Shown in pieces: positions 8,595 through 17,037 of a stretch of 64,000 bases of DNA. A model generated the notes under the pieces. That model was not told where the DNA came from, made no database searches, and saw only the letters and a list, made by a program, of their open reading frames with translations. The stretch's first letter is position 1, and every line of letters starts with the position of its first letter. This stretch comes from a virus: IMG/VR virus record IMGVR_UViG_3300008963_000727, positions 1 through 64,000 of that record. One strand, 5' to 3'. Both the position numbers and the translations under genes were made by a program.

Positions 8595-9967
8595 GATATT
8601 CCTATATTTTTCTTGCTTAATTCTATTCTTTCTGGATATTCAGATACAATTTGATCAGACCTATGTTTTGCATTTTTTTTCAAATATTTTTTATATAGCC
8701 TGTTTGACCGATATACAAGCCATAATTCTTTCGCAGTCTGGTTCTTTGGGTTATCTAACACACTTAATGAGTGTTGCAAATTTGTTTTTAATTCGGTTTT
8801 TATTAAATTAAAAAAATCATTCGAAAAAAACCATTTTTTATTTTCTTCGGCAATCAGATGCATTTTACAAAACAATTCATTTTTTTCGTTTTGTGTCAAA
8901 TTAGATATTTTTTTCATTGTTTCAATTATTTTTTCCATTCTTTTTGATGGGTCTGTGATAGTGTCATAACTTTCATCAATTAAACCATCAAATGATTTGA
9001 ATCCATATGATTTTAAATATTGTAATGCGTTTTTTTCAGAAACCAAAATAAAAGGTTTCCCGCAAGCAATTGGTCTCAAGATTTTTTCTGTTAGAAAAAT
9101 TTTATTTTGGTCAAAGACTGTTTCTAGTACTACATCAATTGCAGAATTTTTATAGTCATCTACAGAATATGATGCACTTAATGAAGGGTCAGAATTATTT
9201 TTTGTAATATATTCTGATTTATCAATTAATTCTTTTTCTTTTATTGAAATATTCCATTCTTTTGTTTTTGATAGACTATTACTAAAGTGTGACTGGTCAT
9301 TATACTCACTGAAAAATATATTTGCGTATTTGTCTATATTATTTTTAATCATTGTGCTTAAAAATTTAAGTCTATATTCTCTCACTCCTGACCATCCTCG
9401 GCAATAGATATTAAAATGCTTACTGAAATTAGAAAAAGAGGAATAATTAAGATATTCATCATGTTCAGCAAACCGATACCAATCTAAGGAGATAAAAGCA
9501 TGTGACCAGTAATACGCACCCACAAATCCATTTTTTTCGTACTTTTCTAAATCTTTACTTTCTTTTTCAGAATGTAATAAAATTTTCTTGTCATACACGG
9601 AAAAAACTATTTCCGGAGAACCATCTATATTTTTTTTCTTTTCTGCTATTTTTTGTTCTAAAGAATTTTCATGTCGTATATAATCAGCATTTTGATATAA
9701 TTCTTTCTTTTCTTCGGTTTTTCCATCATATAAAGTATAATATAATGGTTCTTGGTCATTACATATTAGTATTTTATGGTGCCAACTCCTGACGCTTCTT
9801 GATGATGATTTTAAGTTAAGCATAATATTCTGAATATGATTTTGCGTAGTCAAGTTTTTTATATTTTTAGAGCCATGTGGATCAAATCTGTACATGATTA
9901 GGTTTTTATTTGTGTGCCCAGTCAAACTGAATATATAATCATATAAGTTATCAAGAGGTATAGTCAT
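8591..9967 (-). CDS. Glycosyltransferase-like protein, paralogue 1 of 4
   Basis: 458 residues from ATG 9967; an upstream in-frame ATG at 10000 exists but lies inside the divergent dehydrogenase gene. The C-terminal third contains FLTEKILRPIACGKPFI, then YLKSYGFKSFDGLIDESYD and a DPSKRMEKI stretch. The same signature (TEK-x5-A-x3-PFI ... GF-x-F/D-x2-IDESYD ... R) recurs at 36334, 40871 and 53228, so the four are paralogues. The TEK...P core resembles the donor-binding part of GT-B transferases of the GT10 (fucosyltransferase) type. The glycosyltransferase role is inference. It is flanked by the sugar-nucleotide dehydrogenase at 9969, which supports a glycan pathway. Confidence 0.75.
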   Translation of the reverse strand: MTIPLDNLYDYIFSLTGHTNKNLIMYRFDPHGSKNIKNLTTQNHIQNIMLNLKSSSRSVRSWHHKILICNDQEPLYYTLYDGKTEEKKELYQNADYIRHENSLEQKIAEKKKNIDGSPEIVFSVYDKKILLHSEKESKDLEKYEKNGFVGAYYWSHAFISLDWYRFAEHDEYLNYSSFSNFSKHFNIYCRGWSGVREYRLKFLSTMIKNNIDKYANIFFSEYNDQSHFSNSLSKTKEWNISIKEKELIDKSEYITKNNSDPSLSASYSVDDYKNSAIDVVLETVFDQNKIFLTEKILRPIACGKPFILVSEKNALQYLKSYGFKSFDGLIDESYDTITDPSKRMEKIIETMKKISNLTQNEKNELFCKMHLIAEENKKWFFSNDFFNLIKTELKTNLQHSLSVLDNPKNQTAKELWLVYRSNRLYKKYLKKNAKHRSDQIVSEYPERIELSKKNIGIS

Positions 9968-9968
9968 T

Positions 9969-11207
9969 TTGAATTCAATAGGTTTTATCGGGTTAGGCAA
10001 ATTGGGCCTAGACTGTGCAGAAGTTTTTGCTGAACAGTATACGGTTTATGGTTACGATATTTACCCACGTCAAAGTCAGTCAGTCAATATTTGTGAATCA
10101 ATAAAAGAGTTAGTTAATAAAAGTGACTGGATTTTTATTGCGGTTCCAACTCCACACGATAAGGGCTATGATGGAAGTGTTCCAAGTTCTCATATGGAAC
10201 CACGGGATTTTGATCATTCTGCAGTGAAAGAAGCACTGACCTCTGTCAATACACATGCAGAAAGTTCTAAGAAAGTTGTGCTAATTTCAACAGTTTTGCC
10301 CGGCACAACACGCAAACATTTTGCTGAATTATTAAATGATAAGCATAGGTTATTTTATAATCCATATCTTATCGCTATGGGGAGTGTCAAATGGGACATG
10401 GTTAACCCTGAAATGATCATGATTGGAACAGAAAGTGGAGATGATGTTGAAGTACAAAAATTGATCGATATATATCAGCCAATTATGCAAAACAATCCCA
10501 GATACGTCACTGGCACTTGGGATGAGTGTGAGGCAATTAAAATTTTCTATAATACATTTATTTCAACAAAAATTGGCCTTGTGAATATGATACAAGATTG
10601 TGCTATGAAAATAGGTAATATCGATGTTGATGTTGTTACTGATGCATTGGCAAATAGTACAATGCGTATAATGGGCCCAAAATATATGACAGCAGGGATG
10701 GGCGATTCAGGGGCTTGTCATCCACGTGACAACATAGCACTCCGCTGGTTGGCAGAAGAATATGAACTTGGCTATGATCTATTTGATACAATTATGACAG
10801 CCCGGGAAAGACAAGCAGAAAATCTTGCTAAATTTTTGGTGCAGCAGAGTGAAGAACATAATGATCTGCCTATTGTAATTCATGGAAAATCTTATAAACC
10901 AAATGTCCCATATTGTATAGGAAGTTATTCAACATTAGTAGGACATTACGTAAAAGAATTGGGCCGTTCTGTTTGTTATGTTGATCCATTGGCAGATGAC
11001 ACTACTGAAGTTGTTGATGATGTTGCTTCACCCGCTGTAATATTATTAGCACATAACAGAAAAATAACTTATGGTTATACTGGCGAAGAGGCAGAAGACG
11101 AAGCATACTTTGAATTTGCTCCCGGAAGTGTCGTGGTTGACCCATGGCGAGCAACTGAAGAAAAATATAATATAAAGGTAATACATTATGGAAATACTAG
11201 AAAGTAA
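9969..11207 (+). CDS. UDP-glucose / GDP-mannose 6-dehydrogenase family protein
   Basis: 412 residues. The N-terminal Rossmann motif is GFIGLGKLGLDCA; a middle helical domain contains KIFYNTFISTKIGLVNM; the catalytic cysteine lies in GACHPRDNIALRWL (C250; the family has GxCxPKD). The C-terminal UDP-binding half has GKSYKPNVP and VYVDP-like motifs. The family oxidises the C6 hydroxyl of a nucleotide sugar to a uronate with two NAD+. K-to-R in the catalytic PKD motif (PRD here) is a variation. Start TTG 9969, only one base from the divergent ATG at 9967. It precedes an oxygenase and an amidinotransferase in an overlapping run, suggesting synthesis of a modified sugar or amine. Confidence 0.88.
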   Translation: MNSIGFIGLGKLGLDCAEVFAEQYTVYGYDIYPRQSQSVNICESIKELVNKSDWIFIAVPTPHDKGYDGSVPSSHMEPRDFDHSAVKEALTSVNTHAESSKKVVLISTVLPGTTRKHFAELLNDKHRLFYNPYLIAMGSVKWDMVNPEMIMIGTESGDDVEVQKLIDIYQPIMQNNPRYVTGTWDECEAIKIFYNTFISTKIGLVNMIQDCAMKIGNIDVDVVTDALANSTMRIMGPKYMTAGMGDSGACHPRDNIALRWLAEEYELGYDLFDTIMTARERQAENLAKFLVQQSEEHNDLPIVIHGKSYKPNVPYCIGSYSTLVGHYVKELGRSVCYVDPLADDTTEVVDDVASPAVILLAHNRKITYGYTGEEAEDEAYFEFAPGSVVVDPWRATEEKYNIKVIHYGNTRK

Positions 11208-11712
11208 AGACAGATGGTCTCGTTTTAAACTTCCAGAAGTTTGGTGGAAAGGTCACGAAACGCTCGCATATTACAATGAACAATTTAATGATCCTGACTC
11301 ACTGGCTTGGTGGCGGTCTCTTGGGTATACACAAACAAAATTTACTGGTGACATGTACGATATGAGATCAGAAGAACCGGAGTGGATGAACAGATTTCGC
11401 GAGTACCTGCCGTGGAAACACTTTTCTTGGTCAATATACAGAATGACTCCGGGATGTGCATTACCTAAGCATAGCGACCTTTATGTCCGGTTTAGAAAAT
11501 TACACAATATAGAAGATGCAAGTAAAATTCGACGTGCAGTTGTTTTCCTTGATGATTGGCAAAGCGGACACTATTTTGATGTAGATGATAACCCCATCTT
11601 GCAGTGGCGAGCAGGTGAAGGTGTGATATGGGAAAATGATGTTCCTCATAGTGCAGCGAATGTTGGTGTCACAGATCGTTATACATTACAGATTACCGGG
11701 GTTGTAGATTAA
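11188..11712 (+). CDS. Fe(II)/2-oxoglutarate-dependent oxygenase, Asp/Asn beta-hydroxylase-like
   Basis: 174 residues with the double-stranded beta-helix metal triad visible: LPKHSDLY (H-x-D) and the distal histidine in DVPHSAAN, followed by an arginine for 2-oxoglutarate in DRYTLQITG. The strand RRAVVFLDDWQSGHYF is typical of phage and marine aspartyl/asparaginyl hydroxylase-like proteins. It hydroxylates a protein side chain or small molecule; the substrate is unknown. It overlaps the dehydrogenase by 20 nt and is followed after 1 nt by the amidinotransferase, so the three are probably co-translated. Confidence 0.85.
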   Translation: MEILESKDRWSRFKLPEVWWKGHETLAYYNEQFNDPDSLAWWRSLGYTQTKFTGDMYDMRSEEPEWMNRFREYLPWKHFSWSIYRMTPGCALPKHSDLYVRFRKLHNIEDASKIRRAVVFLDDWQSGHYFDVDDNPILQWRAGEGVIWENDVPHSAANVGVTDRYTLQITGVVD

Positions 11713-11713
11713 C

Positions 11714-12637
11714 GTGGATATCAATGTTCATTCATATAATGAATGGGATAAACTGAAACAGGTGGTAGTTGGTTCTGCATTACATGCTAACTGGCCATCT
11801 AATGACTCAGTTTTCTCCAAAGAATCAGAAAAAACTTCTTGGACTGCAACTCCAGTACCATCTGGCCCCGTCCCAGATTGGGTGGTACGTGATACAGAAA
11901 GAGATTTAGAAAAACTATGTATTGTTTTAGAAGATCTTGGAGTAGATGTTCTTCGTCCAAATGAAATGGATTTTGTCACTCGTGAAGGAATGTATAATTA
12001 TTGTCCACGGGATAGGCTTCTCGTAGCAGGAGAAAAGGTTGTTGATCCTGCTATGATGTATCCATGTAGAGATCAAGAAATAGAGGCACTAGATTTTGTT
12101 GCCGATTTTGCTGATGTTGTAAAAATGCCAAGAAATTCTGGAATGACATTAGACGCCGCCAATATATGCAGATTGGGAGACACGTGGTTATACCTTGAAA
12201 GCCCGAGTGGGAATAGAAACGCAGCAAATTGGTTGAAAGAACAATTTCCTGAAATAGATATTCAAGTAGTCAATTTTTACTCTGGTGTCCATATAGACAG
12301 TACAATTGTTCCTTTAAATGATCATACTGTAATGTTAAATGCTCAAAGAGTAACTGAAGAAAATTGCCCAGCAGTATTTGATGAATGGGACAAAATATGG
12401 ATAGATGATTGTGCTGCACGTGCGTTTTATCGTTATCCATATGCCAGTAAGTGGATTGGAATGAACTGTTTAAGCGTAGATTCATCCACAGTCATTGTTG
12501 ATAATTTGCAAAAAAAGATAATTACATTATTAGAGAAGAAAAATTTTGATGTAATTCCGCTTGAATTAAGACACAGCAGGACACTTGGTGGCGGTTTTCA
12601 TTGTGTTACATTAGATACATGGAGACAAAATGATTGA
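11714..12637 (+). CDS. Amidinotransferase (glycine / inosamine amidinotransferase family)
   Basis: 307 residues, GTG start. The pentein-fold catalytic pieces are present: a DAANICRLGD segment (Asp), SGVHIDSTIVPL (His with Asp) and GGGFHCVTLD with the nucleophilic cysteine at 297. The early CPRD segment (YNYCPRDRLLVAG) is also typical. The family moves an amidino group from arginine to an amine such as glycine or an aminocyclitol. Its position after a nucleotide-sugar dehydrogenase and an oxygenase suggests guanidination of a sugar or amino compound. Related genes occur in marine T4-like phages, where their role is unclear. Confidence 0.87.
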   Translation: MDINVHSYNEWDKLKQVVVGSALHANWPSNDSVFSKESEKTSWTATPVPSGPVPDWVVRDTERDLEKLCIVLEDLGVDVLRPNEMDFVTREGMYNYCPRDRLLVAGEKVVDPAMMYPCRDQEIEALDFVADFADVVKMPRNSGMTLDAANICRLGDTWLYLESPSGNRNAANWLKEQFPEIDIQVVNFYSGVHIDSTIVPLNDHTVMLNAQRVTEENCPAVFDEWDKIWIDDCAARAFYRYPYASKWIGMNCLSVDSSTVIVDNLQKKIITLLEKKNFDVIPLELRHSRTLGGGFHCVTLDTWRQND

Positions 12638-13667
12638 TAAAGATCAACTAGCACGTACAATAGAAGACCAAATTAAACAGGTTATATCAGGGTACGTTGC
12701 TGAAACTATACAACAGCCAACATGGCAAAATCACCTTAAGACAATTATAAATCAAGTTGTTAGTAGAATGACAGGGGAGATGATGTCATCTACTGATAAC
12801 AGTGAGGTTGTTTCACAGGTAATTAGAGAAAGTTTAAGTCTTAACCAAGATGTTCTCACGAAAACATTTCCCGGTATTACAGACTTAAGTAAAACTGAAA
12901 AAGAACTTACTGTCTTAGATGGTACAGTAGTTGTTGAAAATGAATTGGTTTCCCGAGTTATACGTGCAATTGAAAGTATTAATGCTGAATCTGTGACTGT
13001 AAAAGATTTGTCAGTGACTGGCAGCGTAAACGTTGACAATGAGAGTTGGCAAAGTTTAGCAGACACTGTATCCACCAAAACACTTGATCAGTTAGGAGAA
13101 AGGTTTGTAACTGATACTGTAGATAAAGTATTAGATACGGCTAAAAATAGCGGAATTGAGTTCTCAAATGTACGACTTGGAGATCAGTTACTGGTTGATG
13201 GAAATCAATTGTCCAGCCGCATTACTGATACTAAAATAGAAAAAACTGGTACCCTAAAGTCATTAGATGTATCAGGCAATGCAGATATTTTTGATACCTT
13301 ACATGTAGTCAATGGACGAATCGGCGTAAACACTGACACCCCTGACATGTCTTTAAATATATGGGATGAAGAAGTGTCAATATCTGTTGGTAAAATTTCT
13401 TCCAACCGTGCATTCATTGGTAGCAATAGAAAGCATGAAATTGCATTAGGCGTAAATCGTCAAGGTGATATAGTTATTGATTCTGATGGCAATACAACTA
13501 TAAAGAACCTTCGTGTTGGTCGTAATACAATAGGACATGCTGATCAAGTTCCGGGGTGGTCTGGAACAAAAGGTGATTTCATTATTAATACTGCTCCCGG
13601 CAAAGACAATGTGTTTGGGTGGATTTGTTTAGGTGATTATCGCTGGAAAACACTGAAGTCTGTATGA
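12630..13667 (+). CDS. Tail fibre or baseplate-like structural protein
   Basis: 345 residues. The N-terminal ~100 residues are helical. A beta-repeat region follows (VTVKDLSVTGSVNVDN, TLKSLDVSGNADIFDT, GRIGVNTDTPDMSLNIWD), like the repeated strands of trimeric phage fibres. The C-terminal tip has IGHADQVPGWSGTKGDFI and ends in GWICLGDYRWKTLKSV, a pattern I associate with fibre tips of T4-like marine phages. It overlaps both neighbours by a few bases. A role in host contact is inferred from the fold type, not demonstrated. Confidence 0.7.
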   Translation: MIDKDQLARTIEDQIKQVISGYVAETIQQPTWQNHLKTIINQVVSRMTGEMMSSTDNSEVVSQVIRESLSLNQDVLTKTFPGITDLSKTEKELTVLDGTVVVENELVSRVIRAIESINAESVTVKDLSVTGSVNVDNESWQSLADTVSTKTLDQLGERFVTDTVDKVLDTAKNSGIEFSNVRLGDQLLVDGNQLSSRITDTKIEKTGTLKSLDVSGNADIFDTLHVVNGRIGVNTDTPDMSLNIWDEEVSISVGKISSNRAFIGSNRKHEIALGVNRQGDIVIDSDGNTTIKNLRVGRNTIGHADQVPGWSGTKGDFIINTAPGKDNVFGWICLGDYRWKTLKSV

Positions 13668-14203
13668 ATATAAGTTGGATTGTCACACCGCAATATCAAA
13701 CACAAGTAGATATTAAAGAGATAGGACCAATATGGGGTTCTGATATCACTTGGAGAATGTTTAACACTGATAATGTAATTTGTTTTGATTATCGTCGTGC
13801 ATCTGATTTAGTTACCAGAAACTTCCAAGAGCAGTGCAACTTTTACATACCAGAAAAGTTTTTTAGTGATTTAAATCGCCCATCATCTGTTCATCTCGTT
13901 GGTGGTGGATTTTCTGACGAAGTGGATCAAAAAGAAGAAGTGGTTGCTGCTCATCTTGTAAAAGATGTAAGTGATATAGTATTGTTAGGTGGATTTGATT
14001 TTTCAGCAGAATTTGAAAATTTAGAAGAATATGAACGGCATAGAGCAAATAATTTTCTTAATAGTATGAGACGCATTATAGAGACTTCTGAAAATATTCA
14101 GTGGGTTGCCCTTGATCATGTTAAACCACTTGATGAAAGATTCAGTAAGTTAGAAAACTTTACACAAGATACTACCGAAAATGTAGTATCTCTCCTCTCA
14201 TAA
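13664..14203 (+). CDS. Hypothetical protein following the fibre-like gene
   Basis: 179 residues, ATGA overlap with the fibre-like gene. The sequence is soluble and alpha/beta with a glycine-rich turn HLVGGGFSDEV and a strand-helix DIVLLGGFDFS. No known motif is visible. Tight coupling to the fibre-like gene suggests a related role such as a chaperone or accessory particle protein, which is inference only. Confidence 0.7.
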   Translation: MNISWIVTPQYQTQVDIKEIGPIWGSDITWRMFNTDNVICFDYRRASDLVTRNFQEQCNFYIPEKFFSDLNRPSSVHLVGGGFSDEVDQKEEVVAAHLVKDVSDIVLLGGFDFSAEFENLEEYERHRANNFLNSMRRIIETSENIQWVALDHVKPLDERFSKLENFTQDTTENVVSLLS

Positions 14204-14218
14204 ATTTCTCAATATAGA

Positions 14219-14247
14219 TTGACTAACCGAACACATTGTCATATAAT
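14219..14247 (+). promoter_or_regulatory. sigma70-like promoter of the UV endonuclease, leaderless geometry
   Basis: TTGACT (14219-14224), 17 nt, TATAAT (14242-14247), then exactly six bases to the ATG at 14254. The geometry is identical to that upstream of the ligase. Confidence 0.85.
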
Positions 14248-14253
14248 AGCACT

Positions 14254-15306
14254 ATGACAAATAAACGTATCGGATTTTGCTGTAAGTGGCTTAGCGACAT
14301 GAGTGCTAAGTCTAATTCCCTTAACCGCGACTTAAATGGTAGGTCAACTACCATGAAGTGGCTTCGTGAACACCCTGAAGATGCTGTAGAAAGACAGTGG
14401 GAGTTAATGAATTTTAACGCCCGTGCTGCATATAACCTTGTTGAACGCGTGGGCTCCTTAGAGCCTGAGTTGCGACAAGTCCGACTTGGCTCTGAGATGT
14501 TGCAAGGATATACAGAATCTAATTGGCAAGACTGGTGGCAGCAGCCGAGCGTTCAGCAACACCTTGAGTCAATTTTTGCTCCTGTGGGCAACCTTGCACG
14601 TAAGTTAGATGTTCGTCTTAGTTTCCACCCCGGACAGTTCTGCTGTTTAGTTTCTGATAATCCAGAGATTGTAGAGAGCAGTCTTGCAGAAATGGAATAC
14701 CATACAGACTTGGCTCGTTGGATGGGTTATGGAAAAGAGTTTCAGGATTTCAAAATCAATGTGCATGTAAGTGGTCGCCGTGGACCGGGGGCAATGCGTG
14801 AAGTAATCAATCGCATGAGCCCAGAACTTCGCAATTGCCTTACATTAGAAAACGATGAGTTTACAATTGGCATTGATGACCTCATTGAATTGCGAGATGT
14901 TGCTGCGATTGTCTTTGATGTGCATCATCATTGGGTTAAGACAGGTGAATATTTTAGTCCGCATGATGATCGTGTAAATTATATTTTGGAAAGTTGGCGG
15001 GGTGCTCGTCCTGTAGTGCACTATAGTCAGTGTCGTGAAGATCTTCTTGACGGACATGACCCCGATATTTTCCCAGATATGCAGTCACTGTTATCTGCTG
15101 GATTCAAGAAGACAAAGTTGAGAGCACACTCCGACTTTATGTGGAACAATGCACAAAATGAACAAATGTTAGAATTTTGGGAATGGGCTGATATTCAAGT
15201 GGAAGCCAAGGCCAAGAATCTTGCATCGGCTGATTTGTTAGACCGATGGATACAAAAAAGCCGGACAAATTGCCCGGCTGAAACTGAATGTGTCGAGGTT
15301 CTTTAA
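14254..15306 (+). CDS. uvsE: UV damage endonuclease (UvdE/UvsE family)
   Basis: 350 residues forming the TIM-barrel of UvdE. Recognisable landmarks are IGFCCKW at the start, LSFHPGQFCCL, a LENDEF metal/active-site strand and FDVHHHWV with metal-binding histidines. The enzyme nicks DNA 5' of cyclobutane dimers, 6-4 products and some abasic sites, starting repair without light. ATG 14254 is preferred over an upstream TTG inside the promoter; no Shine-Dalgarno is visible, fitting a leaderless mRNA. The last codons contain the terminator of the convergent gene. Confidence 0.93.
   Translation: MTNKRIGFCCKWLSDMSAKSNSLNRDLNGRSTTMKWLREHPEDAVERQWELMNFNARAAYNLVERVGSLEPELRQVRLGSEMLQGYTESNWQDWWQQPSVQQHLESIFAPVGNLARKLDVRLSFHPGQFCCLVSDNPEIVESSLAEMEYHTDLARWMGYGKEFQDFKINVHVSGRRGPGAMREVINRMSPELRNCLTLENDEFTIGIDDLIELRDVAAIVFDVHHHWVKTGEYFSPHDDRVNYILESWRGARPVVHYSQCREDLLDGHDPDIFPDMQSLLSAGFKKTKLRAHSDFMWNNAQNEQMLEFWEWADIQVEAKAKNLASADLLDRWIQKSRTNCPAETECVEVL
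15254..15279 (-). terminator. Rho-independent terminator for the minus-strand basic-protein gene
   Basis: Read on the minus strand: AGCCGG-type stem (15259-15279) followed by six T (complement of 15254-15259). It lies inside the last codons of the UV endonuclease, so the same bases code for protein on + and stop transcription on -. Confidence 0.8.
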
Positions 15307-15587
15307 GTGTTCGACTTTTTAGTAGTTGTCTTTTTGGTACCTGTGGTGCTGGTTTTTCTTCCAGTAGTTGCACTCTTTTTGGTGCCAGTCTTGCTGGTAC
15401 TACTCGCGGTCTTCTTGGCACCAGCAGTATTAGTTTTGGTGGCAGTTGCCTTCTTAGTTGAACCAGTAGTGGTTTTTTTAGTAGTTGACCGCGTGGCTGG
15501 TTTCTTTTCAGCAGGTTTTTGTGATGCAACTTGCTGAGATTCTGTTGGTGTATTTCCACCAAACAGGCGTTTAATAAAATTAAACAT
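15303..15587 (-). CDS. Lysine/threonine-rich low-complexity basic protein, histone H1-like
   Basis: 94 residues. The first ten (MFNFIKRLFG) are hydrophobic and basic. The rest is nearly only K, T, S, A and G in repeats such as GTKKS, TTKK and STKKAT. The composition resembles bacterial and phage H1-like DNA-compacting proteins, so DNA or RNA binding is plausible but unproven; the hydrophobic N-terminus could instead be a membrane or capsid anchor. Strong AGGAGG site, and its own terminator at 15254. It overlaps the end of the UV endonuclease by 4 nt. Confidence 0.75.
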   Translation of the reverse strand: MFNFIKRLFGGNTPTESQQVASQKPAEKKPATRSTTKKTTTGSTKKATATKTNTAGAKKTASSTSKTGTKKSATTGRKTSTTGTKKTTTKKSNT

Positions 15588-15656
15588 AATTTCCTCCTTT
15601 TGGTTATTTATGTATAGATATTATTAGGTCAATGAATTTTATTATAGGAGAAACAA

Positions 15657-15836
15657 ATGAAAGACTTTTTTATTTTTAATTGGATTACTTCACGGTTTTC
15701 AGAAAGGACGACATGGGACGGAGTAGTGCTAATTGCTGCTGGATTATCTTTCTTTCTGCTTAAGCCTATTGCATCAATTGTAGCAGCACTTGCCGTACTG
15801 TATGGTCTTTGGACTATTCTGCAGCCAGAATTCTAA
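15657..15836 (+). CDS. Small membrane protein
   Basis: 59 residues from ATG 15657 with a good site (TAGGAG, 15645-15650). A charged N-terminus with FNWITSRFSERTTWDG is followed by two adjacent hydrophobic segments (VVLIAAGLSFFLL and IASIVAALAVLYGLW). Small two-helix proteins of this kind are common in T4-like marine phages. Function unknown. Confidence 0.75.
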   Translation: MKDFFIFNWITSRFSERTTWDGVVLIAAGLSFFLLKPIASIVAALAVLYGLWTILQPEF

Positions 15837-16108
15837 GAATCACCGCCCATTTCATCATAGCCGATGTTTTTGGACTTGAGAAATTTTTTAAACTCTTCTT
15901 TTTCGGAGGGGTCGTAAAACATTACTTGGGCTCTGTCACCGGCTTTACTATATGATTCTTGCTCTGAACGAAACTCTTTCATTAAAGATGTCAGTTCATA
16001 AGAACTAATATCTAAAAGCATGACGTTTGGTTGTGTGATTAACTGTTGTTCTTCTTGTTCAAGCAAGTTGATTGTTTCACGAATTTGGTCAGCAGTGTTT
16101 TTATTCAT
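15833..16108 (-). CDS. Hypothetical small helical protein
   Basis: 91 residues starting MNKNTADQIRETINLLEQ. I use ATG 16108 because a late-type box (ATAAATAT) ends four bases upstream; a longer reading to 16195 would place the promoter inside the gene. The N-terminal half is a glutamine/glutamate-rich helix and the C-terminus is FKKFLKSKNIGYDEMGGDS. It overlaps the convergent membrane-protein gene by 4 nt. No family recognised. Confidence 0.7.
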   Translation of the reverse strand: MNKNTADQIRETINLLEQEEQQLITQPNVMLLDISSYELTSLMKEFRSEQESYSKAGDRAQVMFYDPSEKEEFKKFLKSKNIGYDEMGGDS

Positions 16109-16110
16109 CT

Positions 16111-16120
16111 TAATATTTAT
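16111..16120 (-). promoter_or_regulatory. T4-type late promoter on the minus strand
   Basis: Minus-strand ATAAATATTA, with ATAAATAT ending four bases before the ATG at 16108. Late-box spacing predicts a leaderless or nearly leaderless RNA. Confidence 0.6.
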
Positions 16121-16246
16121 GATGTTAGTAAAATTCTCAGATCTTAAATTTATTTTGCACTGCACAATAAAATGATAAATAAAATCAGTTGTCAAACGCT
16201 ATTATAGGTTTGCCAATTATAACTCGCTTACCAAAAGGAGATAATT

Positions 16247-16438
16247 ATGAGTTACATTCAACATTTTTCAACACAAGAACTTCTCAACAACATTGAGAAA
16301 AATTATAATTCTGTGTCCAGATTCATTCAGCCAGAGTGGTTGCGTTCATATTATGAAACTGTAACTGCAGCAAACTTTGAGGTTGCTCGTGCAACTGTTG
16401 CTGAAGTAGAAAAGGCACTCCCCGTTAATAATAATTAA
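16247..16438 (+). CDS. Small soluble protein of unknown function
   Basis: 63 residues, helical, with TQELLNNIEKNYNSVSRFI and EVARATVAEVEKAL, reminiscent in composition of phasin-like helices but too short to assign. Strong AAAGGAG site. A clear terminator follows. Confidence 0.7.
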   Translation: MSYIQHFSTQELLNNIEKNYNSVSRFIQPEWLRSYYETVTAANFEVARATVAEVEKALPVNNN

Positions 16439-16455
16439 AATAATTGTTGATTTGC

Positions 16456-16506
16456 AATCCGGTCTATGTTAGGCTTCATCTAAGTTTAGCAAGACCGGAT
16501 TTTTTA
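16456..16506 (+). terminator. Rho-independent terminator
   Basis: Ten-base stem AATCCGGTCT (16456-16465) with AGACCGGATT (16492-16501), followed by TTTTT. The T-tract runs straight into the ATG of the next gene at 16506, so that gene needs read-through. Confidence 0.85.
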
Positions 16507-16772
16507 TGAAACGGATTATAATCACAAGTGCATTTGCACTGTCACTAAGTGGGTGTGCTGGATTGACGTCACAAAGCCCACCTACTGATGTAGCACTCAT
16601 TCCAAATGACTGTGCAAATACGCATCATATTATTCCGTGGCTGGAGAGCCAACTTGAACGCCCTAAAGGCGTATTCCAATCCAACGCTCAACATCAGGAG
16701 AGTATTCGTGCAATTAAACACCGTATTTGGAGCATGCGTTATCATTGTGAGCCTACTGACGACAGCATGTAG
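16506..16772 (+). CDS. Small lipoprotein
   Basis: 88 residues. Type II signal peptide MKRIIITSAFALSLSGC with lipobox LSGC, so lipidation at Cys17 is expected. The mature part is short, with NDCANTHHIIPW and a YHC near the end. The last 65 nt overlap the next lipoprotein gene in another frame. An overlapping pair of small lipoproteins recalls spanin gene arrangements, but neither has the membrane-plus-coiled-coil layout of an inner-membrane spanin, so I do not assign a lysis role. Confidence 0.72.
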   Translation: MKRIIITSAFALSLSGCAGLTSQSPPTDVALIPNDCANTHHIIPWLESQLERPKGVFQSNAQHQESIRAIKHRIWSMRYHCEPTDDSM

Positions 16773-17037
16773 CACATCATCTGCACCGACATATTCAATG
16801 AGTGTTGATAGTTTAAATCACTATCAAGTTGATTGTTCAAAAAAAGAAGAACAGATACACTTTATTCAGAGTATGCGACCAACAGAGCCACAGCGTAATA
16901 TGGCAGCGATTGTTGCGACAGTACCATTCGCATGGATGGGTGATGTTGGGAATTATTCTGGTCAGCGTGAAGTAGCGTCTGGCCGCAAAGACTGGATGTT
17001 AAATCAGATTCTTATGGAGTTAAATCGATGCCCTTAG
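16708..17037 (+). CDS. Second small lipoprotein, start embedded in the preceding gene
   Basis: 109 residues from GTG 16708, which has AGGAG seven bases upstream and gives a proper lipoprotein signal (MQLNTVFGACVIIVSLLTTAC, lipobox TTAC). Longer readings to 16606 have no such signal. The mature part contains two further cysteines and a hydrophobic patch AAIVATVPFAWMGDVGNY. Overlaps the previous gene by 65 nt and the next by 10 nt. Envelope protein of unknown role. Confidence 0.65.
   Translation: MQLNTVFGACVIIVSLLTTACSTSSAPTYSMSVDSLNHYQVDCSKKEEQIHFIQSMRPTEPQRNMAAIVATVPFAWMGDVGNYSGQREVASGRKDWMLNQILMELNRCP

Noticed and set aside
15307-15537. Valine-rich plus-strand frame over the basic-protein gene
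   Set aside because: Antisense shadow of the Lys/Thr repeats; no start or ribosome binding site context.
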